Of a stretch of DNA of 64,000 bases, positions 12,301-23,760 are shown piece by piece. The position numbers and the translations under genes are program-made. Position 1 is the stretch's first letter. Each line of letters opens with the position of its first letter. The notes below the pieces were generated by a model. It was given only the letters and a program-made list of their open reading frames with translations. It searched no databases and was not told the DNA's origin. The DNA comes from Pipra filicauda (taxonomy: Eukaryota; Chordata; Aves; Passeriformes; Pipridae). The stretch spans positions 2,237,001-2,301,000 of the forward strand of contig NW_024105087.1 of assembly GCF_003945595.2 (NCBI RefSeq). Reading direction: 5' to 3'.

Positions 12301-13139
12301 CCAAAGATCCTGAGTCTGTGCCTCACGAGTTAAAGGGGTTACTAGTACAATGGTAATGATAACATCTTTGGTAGACATACTCTTCAGTTTGTTTAAAGAC
12401 TAGCAGTTTTTATGAAAAGATGATATTATAACCCTGATATTGCTAAGAGCATGTAATGTTGTTGATATTTTAATGACCTTCTTTCTATTTCTTGAACCTT
12501 GACTTGTGGTTATGAATGGTCAAGCATCTCGCATTGCCTGATTGTGGTTCTAAGCTCGAAGTGACTGAATTCTTTGGTGATTCTTGTTTGTTTGTCTTTT
12601 CTACGTGGGTAACCTTTGTTCCAACACTAGTCAACAGACAATAAGAAATATAAATTTTAGGTCACTTCTCTAATTCCAAGTCTTGGGTTTTGTAATTCCC
12701 TAGCACCTGGGTTAGGTGTTAGGACCTCAAGAACTTGCATTTCCATATTTTTTTTTTTTTGCCTGCATACTATAAATGTTTTTAAATGTTTTCTTTTCAC
12801 TGTTTACCCATGGAAGGTAAATTGCTTCCCTTTCAGTGCTGGGTTACCATAAAATGTATATTAGCCTGAAAGAGAGAAATTACTTAATGTAATTTTGTAG
12901 CTACAGTCTTTGTCATTCTCAGAGACTTGTTATTTAGCCATCCAATTGTATAACCAATTGTTCCCATAATCCTCAGCGTTTAAGAATAACGTTTCCATGG
13001 TAATCTTAGATTCTGTAAATGCTTATCATTCTCTAAATGGATAGCTTTAAATAAATAAGTCATCAGTTACCTAGTAGACAGCATATACTCTATTGGTATA
13101 AAAAGAAGAAATACACCTCAGTTATAAAAAGAGACTAGT
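9393..13139. other. Noncoding, nothing recognised
   Basis: About 3.7 kb of unique AT-rich DNA. Open frames reach only about 73 codons. There is a run of T at about 12750-12762. No gene, RNA or repeat family was recognised. Confidence 0.55.
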
Positions 13140-13370
13140 TTGTTCAGCCATAATAAGTTCACAGTCTGCAGAATCATGACCCTACTGATAGTGTTAACAA
13201 AAGCTTGCTCCTTAATTATCTGCCTTGCATTCAGCTGCTGTTTCCCTCCTAAACTCAATTATAATTCTAATAGCAGCTGTGCTGCCATTGTTTGTTGCAA
13301 TTCATTTTAAAGAACTTTGATTGGATGTCATTGGTCTTTTTGACTAAATGTGCAAGGTTCAAAGTATCCA
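13140..13370. promoter_or_regulatory. Candidate noncoding regulatory element (mixed motif cluster)
   Basis: A short interval combines TAATTA (13213-13218), two CAGCTG E-boxes (13232-13237 and 13274-13279), a SOX-type CATTGTT (13286-13292) and a TCF/LEF-type CTTTGAT (13315-13321). No open frame or transposon explains it. This mix is characteristic of vertebrate neural or mesodermal enhancers, but the call rests on short motifs alone and conservation was not tested. Confidence 0.25.
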
Positions 13371-14467
13371 CTGCCACTAATAGCCCTCATCTCATCTCAA
13401 GATTATACTAATTATTTACATAATTATATATTATACATTATAGAGCTATTATATATTATTTCTAAATGATAGTTCTCCATCAAAGATGTTGAACAAAAGA
13501 ATATATATAGTTTTATTGTCCTTACACATATTTCAGTGTTGAAGATATGCTTATGATTACTCTCTGTCTCTGTGTTAGCCAACAATTGAAGTATCCTTCC
13601 AGTGCACTGCAAATTTATTAGAGTATTCAGAACTCTCTATTGCTTTCAATTTTGACTCCTTGTTTATTATTTTTTCTGTACATCTATGTCTGCAATGAAT
13701 GTGATAAGCTATTACTTTTACAGGAACAAAAATGTCCTCATATGTCCTTCAAATTTCGAGGTCCTAGTATATGATAAAACTTAATTTGATGTAATAATTA
13801 CAAAATCTAGTAGAAGTACACTGCATGATTACCACTTATATAATTGTAAAAATCCAGCTCATCTCTAATGTAATATGAGAATTTGTATGGTGGAATATTT
13901 CAGCTCATTTATACAAGATTAGACAAAAATAAATTAAGAAATTGTTGCAAGTCCTGGATTTTGGATTGGATTCCACGTGTGGAGATTGTTCTCCTAACTT
14001 TATATTACTACTACAAATACAACCTTATTTCAGGATAACTCATATATGTCAAGAAAAATAAAGTAATAACAAAAATAAATGTTTAGTTATCTTAAGGCTA
14101 TCTGTTTAGATAGAGAGCAAAATTTACTTCATATTTATAAGTGAAATAAATTGACTTGAAGTCACAGTTTTATTCTGAGGACTCTGGAACCCTGAAGTTT
14201 GGTTTGGGCACATCTAACCCAAAGGTGAGACCATGAATTCTGCCTTCTTATAATGGAAATTATGATCAAGATCACCTGCATGTATGTAGGGCATCAAATG
14301 GCTCGTTGCCTGTTAAAAACTCTGGAGTGTCAGTGCATTAAATCACGAGGACAGTCTCGCTTTTTTTTTTTTCCTCTTTATTCTTTCTAATATCTGAAAC
14401 ACTAACAAAAAAAGCCCCCACCAATAAGTCTGCAAAGAATTAAAAGAACCCTGCTGGAGTCGCAAAG
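13371..14467. other. Noncoding, very AT-rich
   Basis: Includes an AT-only-like stretch near 13405-13460 with short self-complementary TATA runs. No coding or RNA feature was recognised. Confidence 0.55.
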
Positions 14468-14986
14468 TCAAGTGATTTGTAGTTTGCACATCAGCTGCAT
14501 TACATATACAAATTGGCCTCTGCATATATACGTGGAGTAGTGGTCTTCAGCTGTGCAATCTTTGTGGAGAATTGCTGCCTCATGCAGTACAAGAGACTCA
14601 GAAATTGCAGCCAGGACTCCTCCATTTTTTGCAGAAGCTAGAAGGTATGTAGCACATGATGATGAGAATTGCAGAGAGAGAATGGTTACACAGTTAAAGT
14701 ATTTGAAAATTGCCCGCAGCAGCTCCACAGAGTTTCTTTTTGCTGATAGTTCGTTTATGTAAAAGTATTTGCAGAGGTATTCAGTATTTTTGGATGCCTG
14801 ACTTGGGATCTTGATGGTTGATATGCAAAAATGCTGAGGATTCAGAGTACAACTGATGTTTTGATTTCTGCTGCAGCTTGAAGCTTGTGTTTCAGGCATA
14901 CAAAATATTAGTAGAATGCCAAACGCACTGAAGATGAGATCCAAGATGTCTGAGAGTTGGAACCCACAATTCACTGAAGCCCTCAT
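14468..14986 (-). other. Unexplained 172-codon open frame, status unknown
   Basis: A minus-strand frame opens at 14986 and runs 172 codons to a stop at 14468-14470. It is not low complexity and does not come from a recognised transposon. It has one hydrophobic segment at about residues 14-30 (ILDLIFSAFGILLIFCM) and several Cys residues, and no domain I recognise. In DNA this AT-rich a frame of this length is somewhat unexpected but still compatible with chance over 64 kb. No good promoter, splice signal or poly(A) site was identified around it. It could be a chance frame, a decayed retrocopy or a lineage-specific exon. Confidence 0.15.
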
Positions 14987-15136
14987 CCTTAATCTTTTTG
15001 GTCAGATTTTAAAATGTATTTATTTGCATGGCTGGTGATGGGCATAGTCTCATAGAAGAAACTTCAAAAGCACTCTTGTGCTGGAAATGAAGGACTTTAG
15101 CACTTTTTGGGAAAACTATCACACTGCTTCATGCAT

Positions 15137-15285
15137 TTTTGGGTACCTATTTAACTGTGAAAAATCTGATCCTCAGTGCCTTAGCTCCTGAGCAGCAAAA
15201 TGACCATAATAAAACCTATTCCTCCCTGAGGCTGTTGCAAAGGTAAATTTTCTAATGTCTCTGAACATCTGATACTCTCGTGATG
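15137..15285 (+). mobile_element. Probable MIR-type SINE fossil
   Basis: The plus strand carries TTGGGTACCTATTTAACTG, then CTCAGTGCCTTAGCTCCTGA, AGCAAAATGACCATAATAAA, ACCTATTCCTCCCTGAGGCTG and TTGCAAAGGTAAA. This follows the MIR consensus order (TTGGGCAAGTTACTTAACC, CTGTGCCTCAGTTTCC, TGTAAAATGGGGATAATAA, ACCTACCTCATAGGGTTGTT, GTGAGGATTAAA). It is the longest MIR-like match in the window and, with 41915-42005, the most convincing. There is an apparent insertion of about 12 bases near 15160. Confidence 0.65.
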
Positions 15286-18200
15286 AGTCCCATGAAGAAG
15301 CTCATGAGGAAATTCCTAATTCCTTCTTCAGCTCAGAGCATGAGTACTGTATGGTAACCAAGTATAACACTGAAAATAGAGAAAAAAACCCAAACTAACG
15401 ACTCATAAGGTGAACACCATCAGTTTGGTGCAGCAAAGGAGATAGGACTCGTGTGGATTGTGACTGTACTGTAATGCACATCTGAAAGGAATTCTAATGC
15501 TTGAGTAGTTCTTGACTTCAGAACCTTAGTATTGATATCAGAACACAGTTCTATACGTAATATTCTATAAAGTTTTTGTTGACAGTTGTTTGGGGAAAAT
15601 ACATATATCTAACTTACAGCTCTGCCACCTGTTATTAATAGAGTTTTCCCAAACCAGAGGGAATACAAGTTTTATGGCACCCCAGGCTCTCATATATCTA
15701 CATTAGGGCAGTGATTAATACACTTTTTCTTTTTTCAGAGTTGGCTACCAAATAGTTTCAATTGAAATCTTCTGGAAAACAAATATGAATCTGGTTAATG
15801 AGACAAGTCTGCCACGTTGATGAAAATAAATGTAAAGTTTATTCTAATAGAGTTTCAGAAGCACAATCCATTTAGAGGAGTATTGTATATCTGTTCCAAC
15901 TATCTCATTGCATGAAATATGAAAATGCATTTGAGTTGTGCATGGCATTTCACACATAATCTAAACTTTAAGCATGATTCAAGATCTAAAGGGTAATTTT
16001 CATAAGAAAAAAATACACATTTTTGGAATGAAATCTGTACTCGCTGCCTTTTTTTTTTTTTTACTATATTCTTGGTATCTCTTCCTCTCTGGAGATCTGG
16101 TCTGGACTTGGCAAATTCTGTGATTTCCTTAGATTTCTGTTCCAATACTGTCAGGAAATTATTTTCTTTTGTGAGGCCTTCATCCTCTGAATATATTTAT
16201 AAGTACTTACAGAAGGCACCAATATGTGGGATTCAGGGTTGTTTTAGTGTCATTACTCCTGCTTCTGCTTTGCCCAGTGGATGAGGAAGTGCCAGAAGTT
16301 GTACTATGCTATTCCACTTCGAAGTAAAAGCTTTTAGAGGTCTGATTTTTGCCTCATAGAGGAACATTTAGGAGTAATTTAAAAATAACTGAGGATTTTG
16401 TTTGGTTCCACAAATTGTTTACATTTTGACTTGAAAAACTGAAGGAAAAAGAAACGGAGGACAGCAAAATAAAATCCCAGGGTACGCCATTAAGAAATTG
16501 CACTTTTGAGATTCCAGCCTAACCTGCATCAGTTTTTCTTGCATATTATTCTAATTAGCTTGGATCTCTCTCACATTCCTGTTTACATTTCTTTTTAATA
16601 GGTCTTTCTGATTCAATATTTTCCTTCTCTTTACGAATTTAATGCAAAGTGGCATGTGGTGTGAGGTGCCAGATGTGGATTACTTACTTGCCTCTGAAGC
16701 AAATAACACACAGAATAAGTGCAAGTATTAGGGAAAAAGGGCAGTACCTTATATTTGGTTGGAATCATAGTTCAGAAAATACAGACAAATATTCAGAAGA
16801 AAATCTGTGTTTTCTAATAATAAGGGCATAATATTTTAAGAAAAATTAAAATCTAGGATGAGAATAATTATTAAAGTAAAAAAATCAAGAAAAAGTTGAT
16901 AATCTTTTACCAACATAACTATATGGCTTTCAAAACAGATGCAGCAATGGTGGTAACCAAACCAAGCATGCATTCTTATGTTTGTTATATTATTGGTCTT
17001 TCTGATCAGCTCTAACCATTCTAGACTATTATTTTGTGTTATATTAAAAAGAACTATATTATTATTATTGTATTAAAATCAGTTATAAGTATACACATCT
17101 CTGTACTTTTTAGATATTCCCATTGAATATAGTATAGCTAACAGAAGTGAAGCTTTCAAAATGAATTATAGTGACTAAAAAGTTTCTGAATAGTGGTAAG
17201 AAATAATGTAAGTAAAACATGCTGCTGTGACTTTTATAGCCAGGTGATACAGAATTCCAGTAGTAGAAAACATTTATATTCCATAGAATTACAGAGCAAA
17301 TGCTCTAGTTTTTGCAAGGGCAACGCTCGTTGCTTGTGGAACGGGCTACAAGATGTTAAGTTAGCAGCAGCGTAGCTGTTCCTGCCTGAATTTGTACTTT
17401 TTAACAGCTTTAATAGATAATCTGTGTCCATTCTGGTTTGTGATATTGCTTATGCCTGGAATTATCTCCCTCACTTGCTTTTAAGAAGGACAAGAATTTT
17501 TTTTCTTCCATCAGTCTGCAAAAGGTAGTCCCCATAAGAATTTTTCCACTGTACATATCGACACGGCAAGAGTTGGGTTCTGAGTCCCTAGTCCAGACTG
17601 AGGACCTACACACAGAATTTAAATGTAGCAAATACAGAAAGATATGATATGTCAGAAAAGAGGTTATGTAATGAAGAAGCACAAGTAAAATGGTTTGTTT
17701 GATTGTTGATAAAGTGCCATGTGTGTTCACAAAAAGAAGGGGATTTAAAAATTAAGAGAGTTCAACTTTTAATTTTTTGAAAGATATATAAATACATATG
17801 TTTGTTAAGATGGGTAAAATTATTTATTTTGTGAAACTTTTTGATGTATTCTGGAACAGATGAACTCATTATTTATCCAAGTACTTAAGGACTAAATTGA
17901 ACAGGGATTTTTTGTGTATGTGTGTGTTTCCTGATAAACCTGGCTGTTCTGTTTCTGTGTTTCTGTGCTTACTGGTTTCCAGTTCCCCTGTCCTGTGGGA
18001 ACAAAGAGGAATCTATTTTTATTGTTTGATTTTCAACACGAGAAGCTTCTTCTAACTGTCAGGGAAATGCCCTTCCTAAACCACAATGAATCAAAACCTG
18101 ACAATTGGTTCTTAGACTGTTTTTGTTACTGTTGCAAACCTAAACCCCCAATAGGAATATTCCCACATGAGTGTGATGGATCCACGTTCCGTCTTCTGTT

Positions 18201-18694
18201 TTACATTGTGAGTCTTTTTAGTGTACTCAGCATGCAATTTAAAGCCTGGTTTTTGACAAATGCAAGGTGATCTAATGTTGTAAAATATTTGAATGGTATA
18301 AAGGGACATTAACAAAATAAAGTTTTCTGTGCAAGTGGTGCAGAGAAATGAGGAATTGGTCTTGCAGATTGTTGCTCCTGTGGTCTGGTAAAGGGTCACT
18401 ATTGTACTAGCTGGCATATGTGGAAGTGTCTTAAGGTGTTGAGTGGTACAGTAACACTAAGCACGAGACCTATGTTCAATAATATTTATATTGTAGACAT
18501 GCTTTGTCTTTGCCAATTCTTATTTCCATTGTTTATCACCATGTTTCAGCATGACTTTGTAGCAGGTTGCAAACTGACTGCTTTGCTAGCTAACTTGGCA
18601 ATTCAAATTTGAAGTCTCTGTTCTGTAATTCCTCTGGTAGGTTGCCTGTTTTATATGTTTTTCTCTTCAAAGTAAGTAATATGGTTTGTCATTT
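15286..18694. other. Noncoding, nothing recognised
   Basis: About 3.4 kb of AT-rich unique DNA with a T run at about 16051-16062. Open frames stay near or below about 106 codons and have no family signature. No RNA gene was recognised. Confidence 0.55.
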
Positions 18695-18840
18695 CCCAGC
18701 TCTGGGACCTTTGCTTTTCTCCATTAGTTCTGAAGAATAATAGCCAGTTACTCCAACACTATTTCTGCAAGTTCCATTAACACTCTGGGATATATTCCAT
18801 CTGAATTCTGTGAATTTTCTTTGGTTGCAATAAATGTATT
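18695..18840 (-). mobile_element. Probable L3/CR1-like LINE fossil (reverse transcriptase region)
   Basis: On the plus strand, CTCTGGGACCTTTGC, a CTCCATTAGTTCTGAAGA segment, AATAATAGCCAGTTACTCC, TTTCTGCAAGTTCCATTAA and CACTCTGGGATATATTCCATC appear in order. This matches the antisense of the reverse transcriptase N-terminal part of ancient L3/CR1 LINEs, where a Leu-rich loop precedes a HPRVL-like motif. The equivalent region of the younger CR1 in this window lies near 37010-37130. No frame is intact. The fossil probably predates bird diversification. Confidence 0.55.
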
Positions 18841-20154
18841 GTATATTAAAAGATCAGTTATTGCATTACTTAAGAAAGTCTGGGTAAATCTGTTCTGATG
18901 GATTATTTAGAAAGAAAGCTAGGAATGTGTGTATTAGTGTCTGGATGGCAAAGTGAGAGCTGCATTTACGAAGGACAACTGAACTGCTGCAATGATTCTA
19001 AGGGACAAAAATGTAACATAACACTACCCACCAGCTGAACTGCCAAAGGGTACATTTGGGGTTGTTGCACACAAATGAATTGTCTTTATTAATAATAACT
19101 TTAATTATTTATATAAATAATAACTAGTAGTTAAAATTGGAATAGTGACCAAAAAATCTATTTTGAAAATTCTTATTGTTAGCATGAAAGTGCTCCTTGG
19201 TTATAAACCTGACCCTTCCCTATTACATCTGCTTGATTAGTCCTGCATCTTCATTTTGAAGTCAAGTTTTAATGAACTTTGTTGTCCTTTCTCCTTGTCG
19301 TGTGTTATGTACATTTAATTATAATATCGGAGATCAATGATCCTTACATTTATTTTCCTAGACTATATCACGCCATGACAAGATTTTGAAATGCTTTTAA
19401 GCAGTTTTGCCCTTCAGCTGTAAATTGTGATTCTGTACTTCTTCATTAATGATCTTGGAGTGCTTACATAACTACTTAAGAGAAAATATTAAATGTGAGA
19501 TGGTTCCATTAATTTAAGAGCAGGGACATTCTATTTAGACTCCCTTTCCTTGCTCAAGGAGTACAGCATTTTTCATTTTGATAAATGATTTACCCTGTTA
19601 TAACTTTTTTAACTAATGGATATAGAAAAAAAAAACCTGTTAAATAAAAATGATATGACAAAAAAGTATGACATTCACTTTATTTTATACAGAAATGAGT
19701 GTAGCACAAAGTGATTTTATTGAACTGTAACAACAAAATATTGGAAGTTCAGTGCTGAATTGGCCTTGAAATTTATTTCTTGTGTCATATAGATCCTTTT
19801 GCCTCCAGATGAAGGTTCAGTTAAAGACCCACACCACTAGCAATGCAATCCTATAGGGTATTAGGTTCCTTTCCCTTTTCTGATGGGTGCATCAAGTGTT
19901 CTTACCCGGAGCACCAGTTTCAGTGTCCCAGATTTGTATTGCAGTTGGATGTTAATCAGAAGGGAGAACTGTCTCCCCTCTCACCCCTGACATGCTACCT
20001 GAGAGGTTATTACAGTTGTTGCTACAAAAAGGTCATATCCAGAAATCTATTTTGCTATAATTGTTCCTGTGGTCAGGAAGAAGGCTGTTGTTTCCAAGGA
20101 AGTGAGCAGTGTATAAAGTGTAGGGATAAGGGTTTCTTACTAGAAATTTTAACT
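18841..20154. other. Noncoding, nothing certain
   Basis: AT-rich unique DNA, including an interval at about 19270-19480 with several AATTA cores and little simple repeat. No supported gene. The plus-strand frame that begins at 19843 runs into the T/G tract and owes its length partly to that tract. Confidence 0.5.
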
Positions 20155-20324
20155 CTTTCTGTTTTTGTTTTTCTTTTTTTTTGTGATTTTTTTTTTTGTT
20201 TGTTTTTTGTTTGGTTTTTGTTCGATTGGTTTTTTTTTGGGTTTTCGTTTTGTTTTGTTTTGTTTTCATTGTTGTTGTTGGGAGGTTTGTTTTTTTTTTT
20301 TGTGGTTTTTTGTTTGTTTGTTTT
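20155..20324. repeat. T/G low-complexity tract
   Basis: The plus strand is nearly pure T and G for about 165 bases: TTTTTG, GTTTT and TTG units with long T runs. Open frames on both strands across it (Phe-rich on plus, Lys/Asn/Gln-rich on minus) are artefacts. Similar composition occurs at 4369-4495. Confidence 0.9.
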
Positions 20325-20352
20325 TGAATAGGCTTCTGTGAATAGGCTTCTG
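20325..20352. repeat. 14-15-bp tandem duplication
   Basis: TGAATAGGCTTCTG occurs twice in direct tandem immediately after the T/G tract. This is probably slippage associated with that tract. Confidence 0.85.
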
Positions 20353-20862
20353 AAATATTTCATCTAACCAAGTAATTTAATGGTCTAACATCAGGTGTGT
20401 TACAGTTTGTGATCAATAAGTAGTAAGTATCAAGACTGAGATTTTCAAAGGGTCTGAAGAATAATTACACATTCATCTCCCATTAAGTTCTGAATGCCTT
20501 TGAAAATTTTAGTCATGCTTATCACTGGACTCTACTCAGAAAAGATTGGGTTGTATTATTTCAGAGAGTGTCATCTGCATATTGAACTAGCTAAAGTATT
20601 AGAACAGTAATCAATTAAATCTCTCCAATCCAGACACCTTGTACTGTTTTTAATCACATCCAGAAGCTCCACAGTTTATGAGCCTACATACATCTCAACC
20701 TTTTAACTTGCTGAAGCTCCCAGTTCCATCCTGATGTGTTTCACTTAAGTAATAAAAGTAAAGCAATCTGTGCAGGTTATTACTGTGAATGTCAGTCACA
20801 TTTATATGTATATCAGAGGAAAGATATTGGTCATTATACACTTTTTTCCCCTCCTTTTTCAG
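20353..20862. other. Noncoding, nothing recognised
   Basis: Unique AT-rich DNA, ending in a pyrimidine-rich run (20841-20860) that forms the possible acceptor described in the next entry. Confidence 0.5.
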
Positions 20863-21053
20863 CTTCAACTGCTGCTGTAAGAAGCATCAAAAAGCATCGA
20901 GCATTTGAAATGGCTTTCACATTATTTCCTTTTCTTGCTGCAAAGCTTAAGAACCTGATTACAGTGCTGCTACCATGGGTGCATCATTTCATGGATGAAA
21001 AAGATGGATCCAAGATATTAAGTAAAATTTTCAACTCCTCAGAAGGATATTAA
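20863..21053 (+). other. Weak candidate exon with a strong acceptor-like site
   Basis: A textbook-like 3' splice site (pyrimidine run 20841-20860, then AG at 20861-20862) precedes a frame open for about 63 codons to a stop at 21051-21053. The residues include a basic start and an aromatic/hydrophobic middle (FPFLAAKLKNLITVLLPW), with no family I recognise. A weak donor-like GT lies near 21021. Acceptor-like sites are frequent by chance in AT-rich DNA, and no partner exon was found. This could be a terminal exon of a noncoding transcript, a decayed exon, or nothing. Confidence 0.12.
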
Positions 21054-23644
21054 TTTAATGAAGGGCATAAAGTTTTTGTACCTTCCACATCATCTATTTG
21101 AACTTGTGTATATGCTATATACATCTCCACAAACAAATTTGGTATCACTGTCCTTGCTGCTGAAGAACTGATGTACACTTTCCAAAACTGAGTTAGTTTA
21201 CCTACTGGCTCCCCATAGGGTGAGATAAAATCCTTAGCTTCCAACACAAACCCTACCAGTTCAGCTACTGAGCATCACTCTTAACCTGTAGTACTTTTTC
21301 TATGTGAGTTAATATTAAGCAGGGCATGTTTGGTTGTAATCTCTTTGAAGGTTCAAATTCAGGAGCAGATATGTTTTTCTGGCACTTTTTTGGTCAGGAT
21401 CATGGGCAGAGTGACTCCACATTTACGTCTGGATGTGTAGAAAGAATCCAGTGTGTATGCTGAAGTGGGGGGGGTGGAAAGGGTAGAGGAGAGAAAGATA
21501 CCTCTTCGGGTTGTGCTATCATTGAGAGCTTCTGTGAAGTCTAAGCTGATACACTTAGCTTGTCTCAGGGAATCATTCCACTAAGAAATGTATGAAGGCT
21601 GCAGTAAGGGTTTGTGTAAGCAGGAGGGAGGTCAAAATAAAGGGAAACAAATAAATCAAGAACCTCCACAAAACTATGACGTGTAGAAGGCTTTAGTTCT
21701 TAATGTCAGAATAAAAATATTTTTCCTGACAAGAAGTTTGGAGTCAGATAAAACAGCAGAATAAAGTCTGTATGGAAAATGGTCCATGGTTTACACTTAT
21801 ACACTTCCCCCTTACTTTGCCAGGTAATAGCAGCCAAGCTGTATTTGAGAAATTCAAGACAAAATCTTGTCAGTTACTCCCACACCTTCATGGGATTTTC
21901 CTGCAGTTCATTTATGCTCTAAACTTATTTTTAGGATTAGCCCAAAGACAGCACTCTGTAGGTTGCACAAAAATGTGAAATTTAAGGACACCGAAAGAGG
22001 AACGCCCATCTCTACAAGCATGCGTTATTTTTTCAAATGAATATGTAAGTCAGAAGTTTGGTGGAAAGAAGGAATAAGTGGCAAAGGAGAGTGGGAGCCA
22101 TCCCTGGTCCAGACGTTTAGTGTTCTTGTTCTGCATTCAGATGAAAAGAGACCTGGACTGAAATTAAGAGAGTTATGCTCATCCTTGGTACATTAACAAG
22201 ACCTACTCCTTCTCCCATCACTTTTTGCAAGTGTCCTCGTGACAGCTGCAGTGCTGAAGGAATTACTATTCAAAAAATAACTTTCTATCTCACTTGAACT
22301 TCAAGGTGCCAGATCTGTTTTAAAACTAATTTTTCATTACTATTTTTTCCTAGGTAATAATTCATGACTCTAGCAGCTGTAAGCCTGCCTCTGATTGAAA
22401 ATGAAATGTCAAAGAATTTTTTTTTCCTGCAACATAAAAGGTACTTTTAAGGCAAATATAAAAAAGCTTTCCCCTGTTTTTGATGTACCATTAGCACTGT
22501 CTTTAACTATGCTTGAACCAGTACCATGATATGTTGAATTATATTTTCTTTGGGGCAGATCCCCGTCTACTGGAAGCAGTCATAAATTCATTGATTTTAA
22601 TGCAGTAAGGCTGGTATATAAGACTTGTAGACAGGTGCCATTTTTGTGAGATTATTGAAGTCTACCAAGACCAAGTATTTAGCTGCTCACCTCATGCTGG
22701 TCAATATTCCAGATAATGACTTTGCATTTAAAATGCTTATTTGGATCTTTGATAGAATATTGGTCTGTCAGATTTTGATTGTAACACTGACAAAAATAGT
22801 GGAGGAGACAAGAACAGATCTTCAAATGAGATTATGATGCATATGGTAAGATCTGGCTCTGGAGGCTTTTGAGCTTTTTTGTGCAGTTGACCAGAGTGTT
22901 GCATTTTCTTGAGTTACAGCAGATATTAAACTGGTTGACAAGAGCAATGCAGTAGTTGCCTTGAAAAGAGATTAGTCTATTGATGGAGGTCTCTCTGTAG
23001 CTCAAAGTCTCCTCTTCCAATAAGCATTTAGCTCTGCATAGCCCTGGAAATTTATTGTGTGGTCCACCGTTAATACTCATAAACACCACAAGATTCATAC
23101 ACCCCTTTTTTACTTGCTGTGCCTATTTCTGTGGCTTCTGAGATACATTGAGCTTTCAGTGGGTAACTCTGAAACAGTGAACACCCACCTACCAACTCCT
23201 CTGTAGGCAGGGCTCTCACTATTTGATAAAGATCTAACCTGAGATCCTTCAGCTGTGACTGTATTTAACTCACAAGTGGAAGTTCCTAGAGCCATATATT
23301 CACACCACGTATGTAAATCATGGATTTTTTCTTATTTTTCTAATAAGAATTGTACATGTGCTTAAATGAGTAGGAATTAAGCTTTTAAAATTTTTGAAAA
23401 AAATAGTATTTTCACAGTGTGTTTTCATAACACTTCCGTACATATATATCAAGTATTATTGTTCCTACATTACCAGTAAGTACTCTGCTAACACCTCTTT
23501 TAAGGATGAGTAATCTTCGCTGTATTTTTTAACTGGAAAAGAAAGATAAGATTAATTTCCCCTTGGCAAAAATGACTATATGAAAATGCATCTTCCTACT
23601 AAATTTATTTGCCAGCTCTTTTATTCAGATTGCTTTACCGATTA
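21054..23644. other. Noncoding; one G run
   Basis: Unique sequence. A run of eight Gs followed by further G runs lies at about 21466-21487 (G-quadruplex potential). A 65-codon minus-strand frame at 21050-21247 and an 88-codon frame at 22832-23098 have no recognisable domain. No transposon was recognised. Confidence 0.5.
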
Positions 23645-23760
23645 GAGAGTCAGGACATCAAGGTTTAATTCACATTGGATTTTGTCACTGTGGCAAGTTT
23701 TGCAAGCATTTCAACTTTCCATATATCTCAGTTTCAATATTTGAGAATGGGACAGTATTT
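23645..23760 (+). mobile_element. Probable MIR-type SINE fossil
   Basis: AGTCAGGACATCAAGGTTTA, TTTTGTCACTGTGGCAAGTT, TTTCAACTTTCCATATATC and TCAGTTTCAATATTTGAGA followed by ATGGG appear in MIR order (AGTCAGACTGCCTGGGTTCG, then TGTGTGACCTTGGGCAAGTT, CTTAACCTCTCTGTGCC, CAGTTTCCTCATCTG, AAATGGG). Identity is modest but the order and spacing persist over more than 100 bases. Confidence 0.55.

Noticed and set aside
12940..12962. CCAATTGT direct repeat
   Set aside because: Two 8-base words 15 bases apart are expected by chance in AT-rich DNA.
19843..20331. 162-codon plus-strand frame with Cys-rich start
   Set aside because: The second half is the T/G low-complexity tract read as Phe/Val/Leu. The Cys-rich first half shows no zinc-finger spacing or known family.
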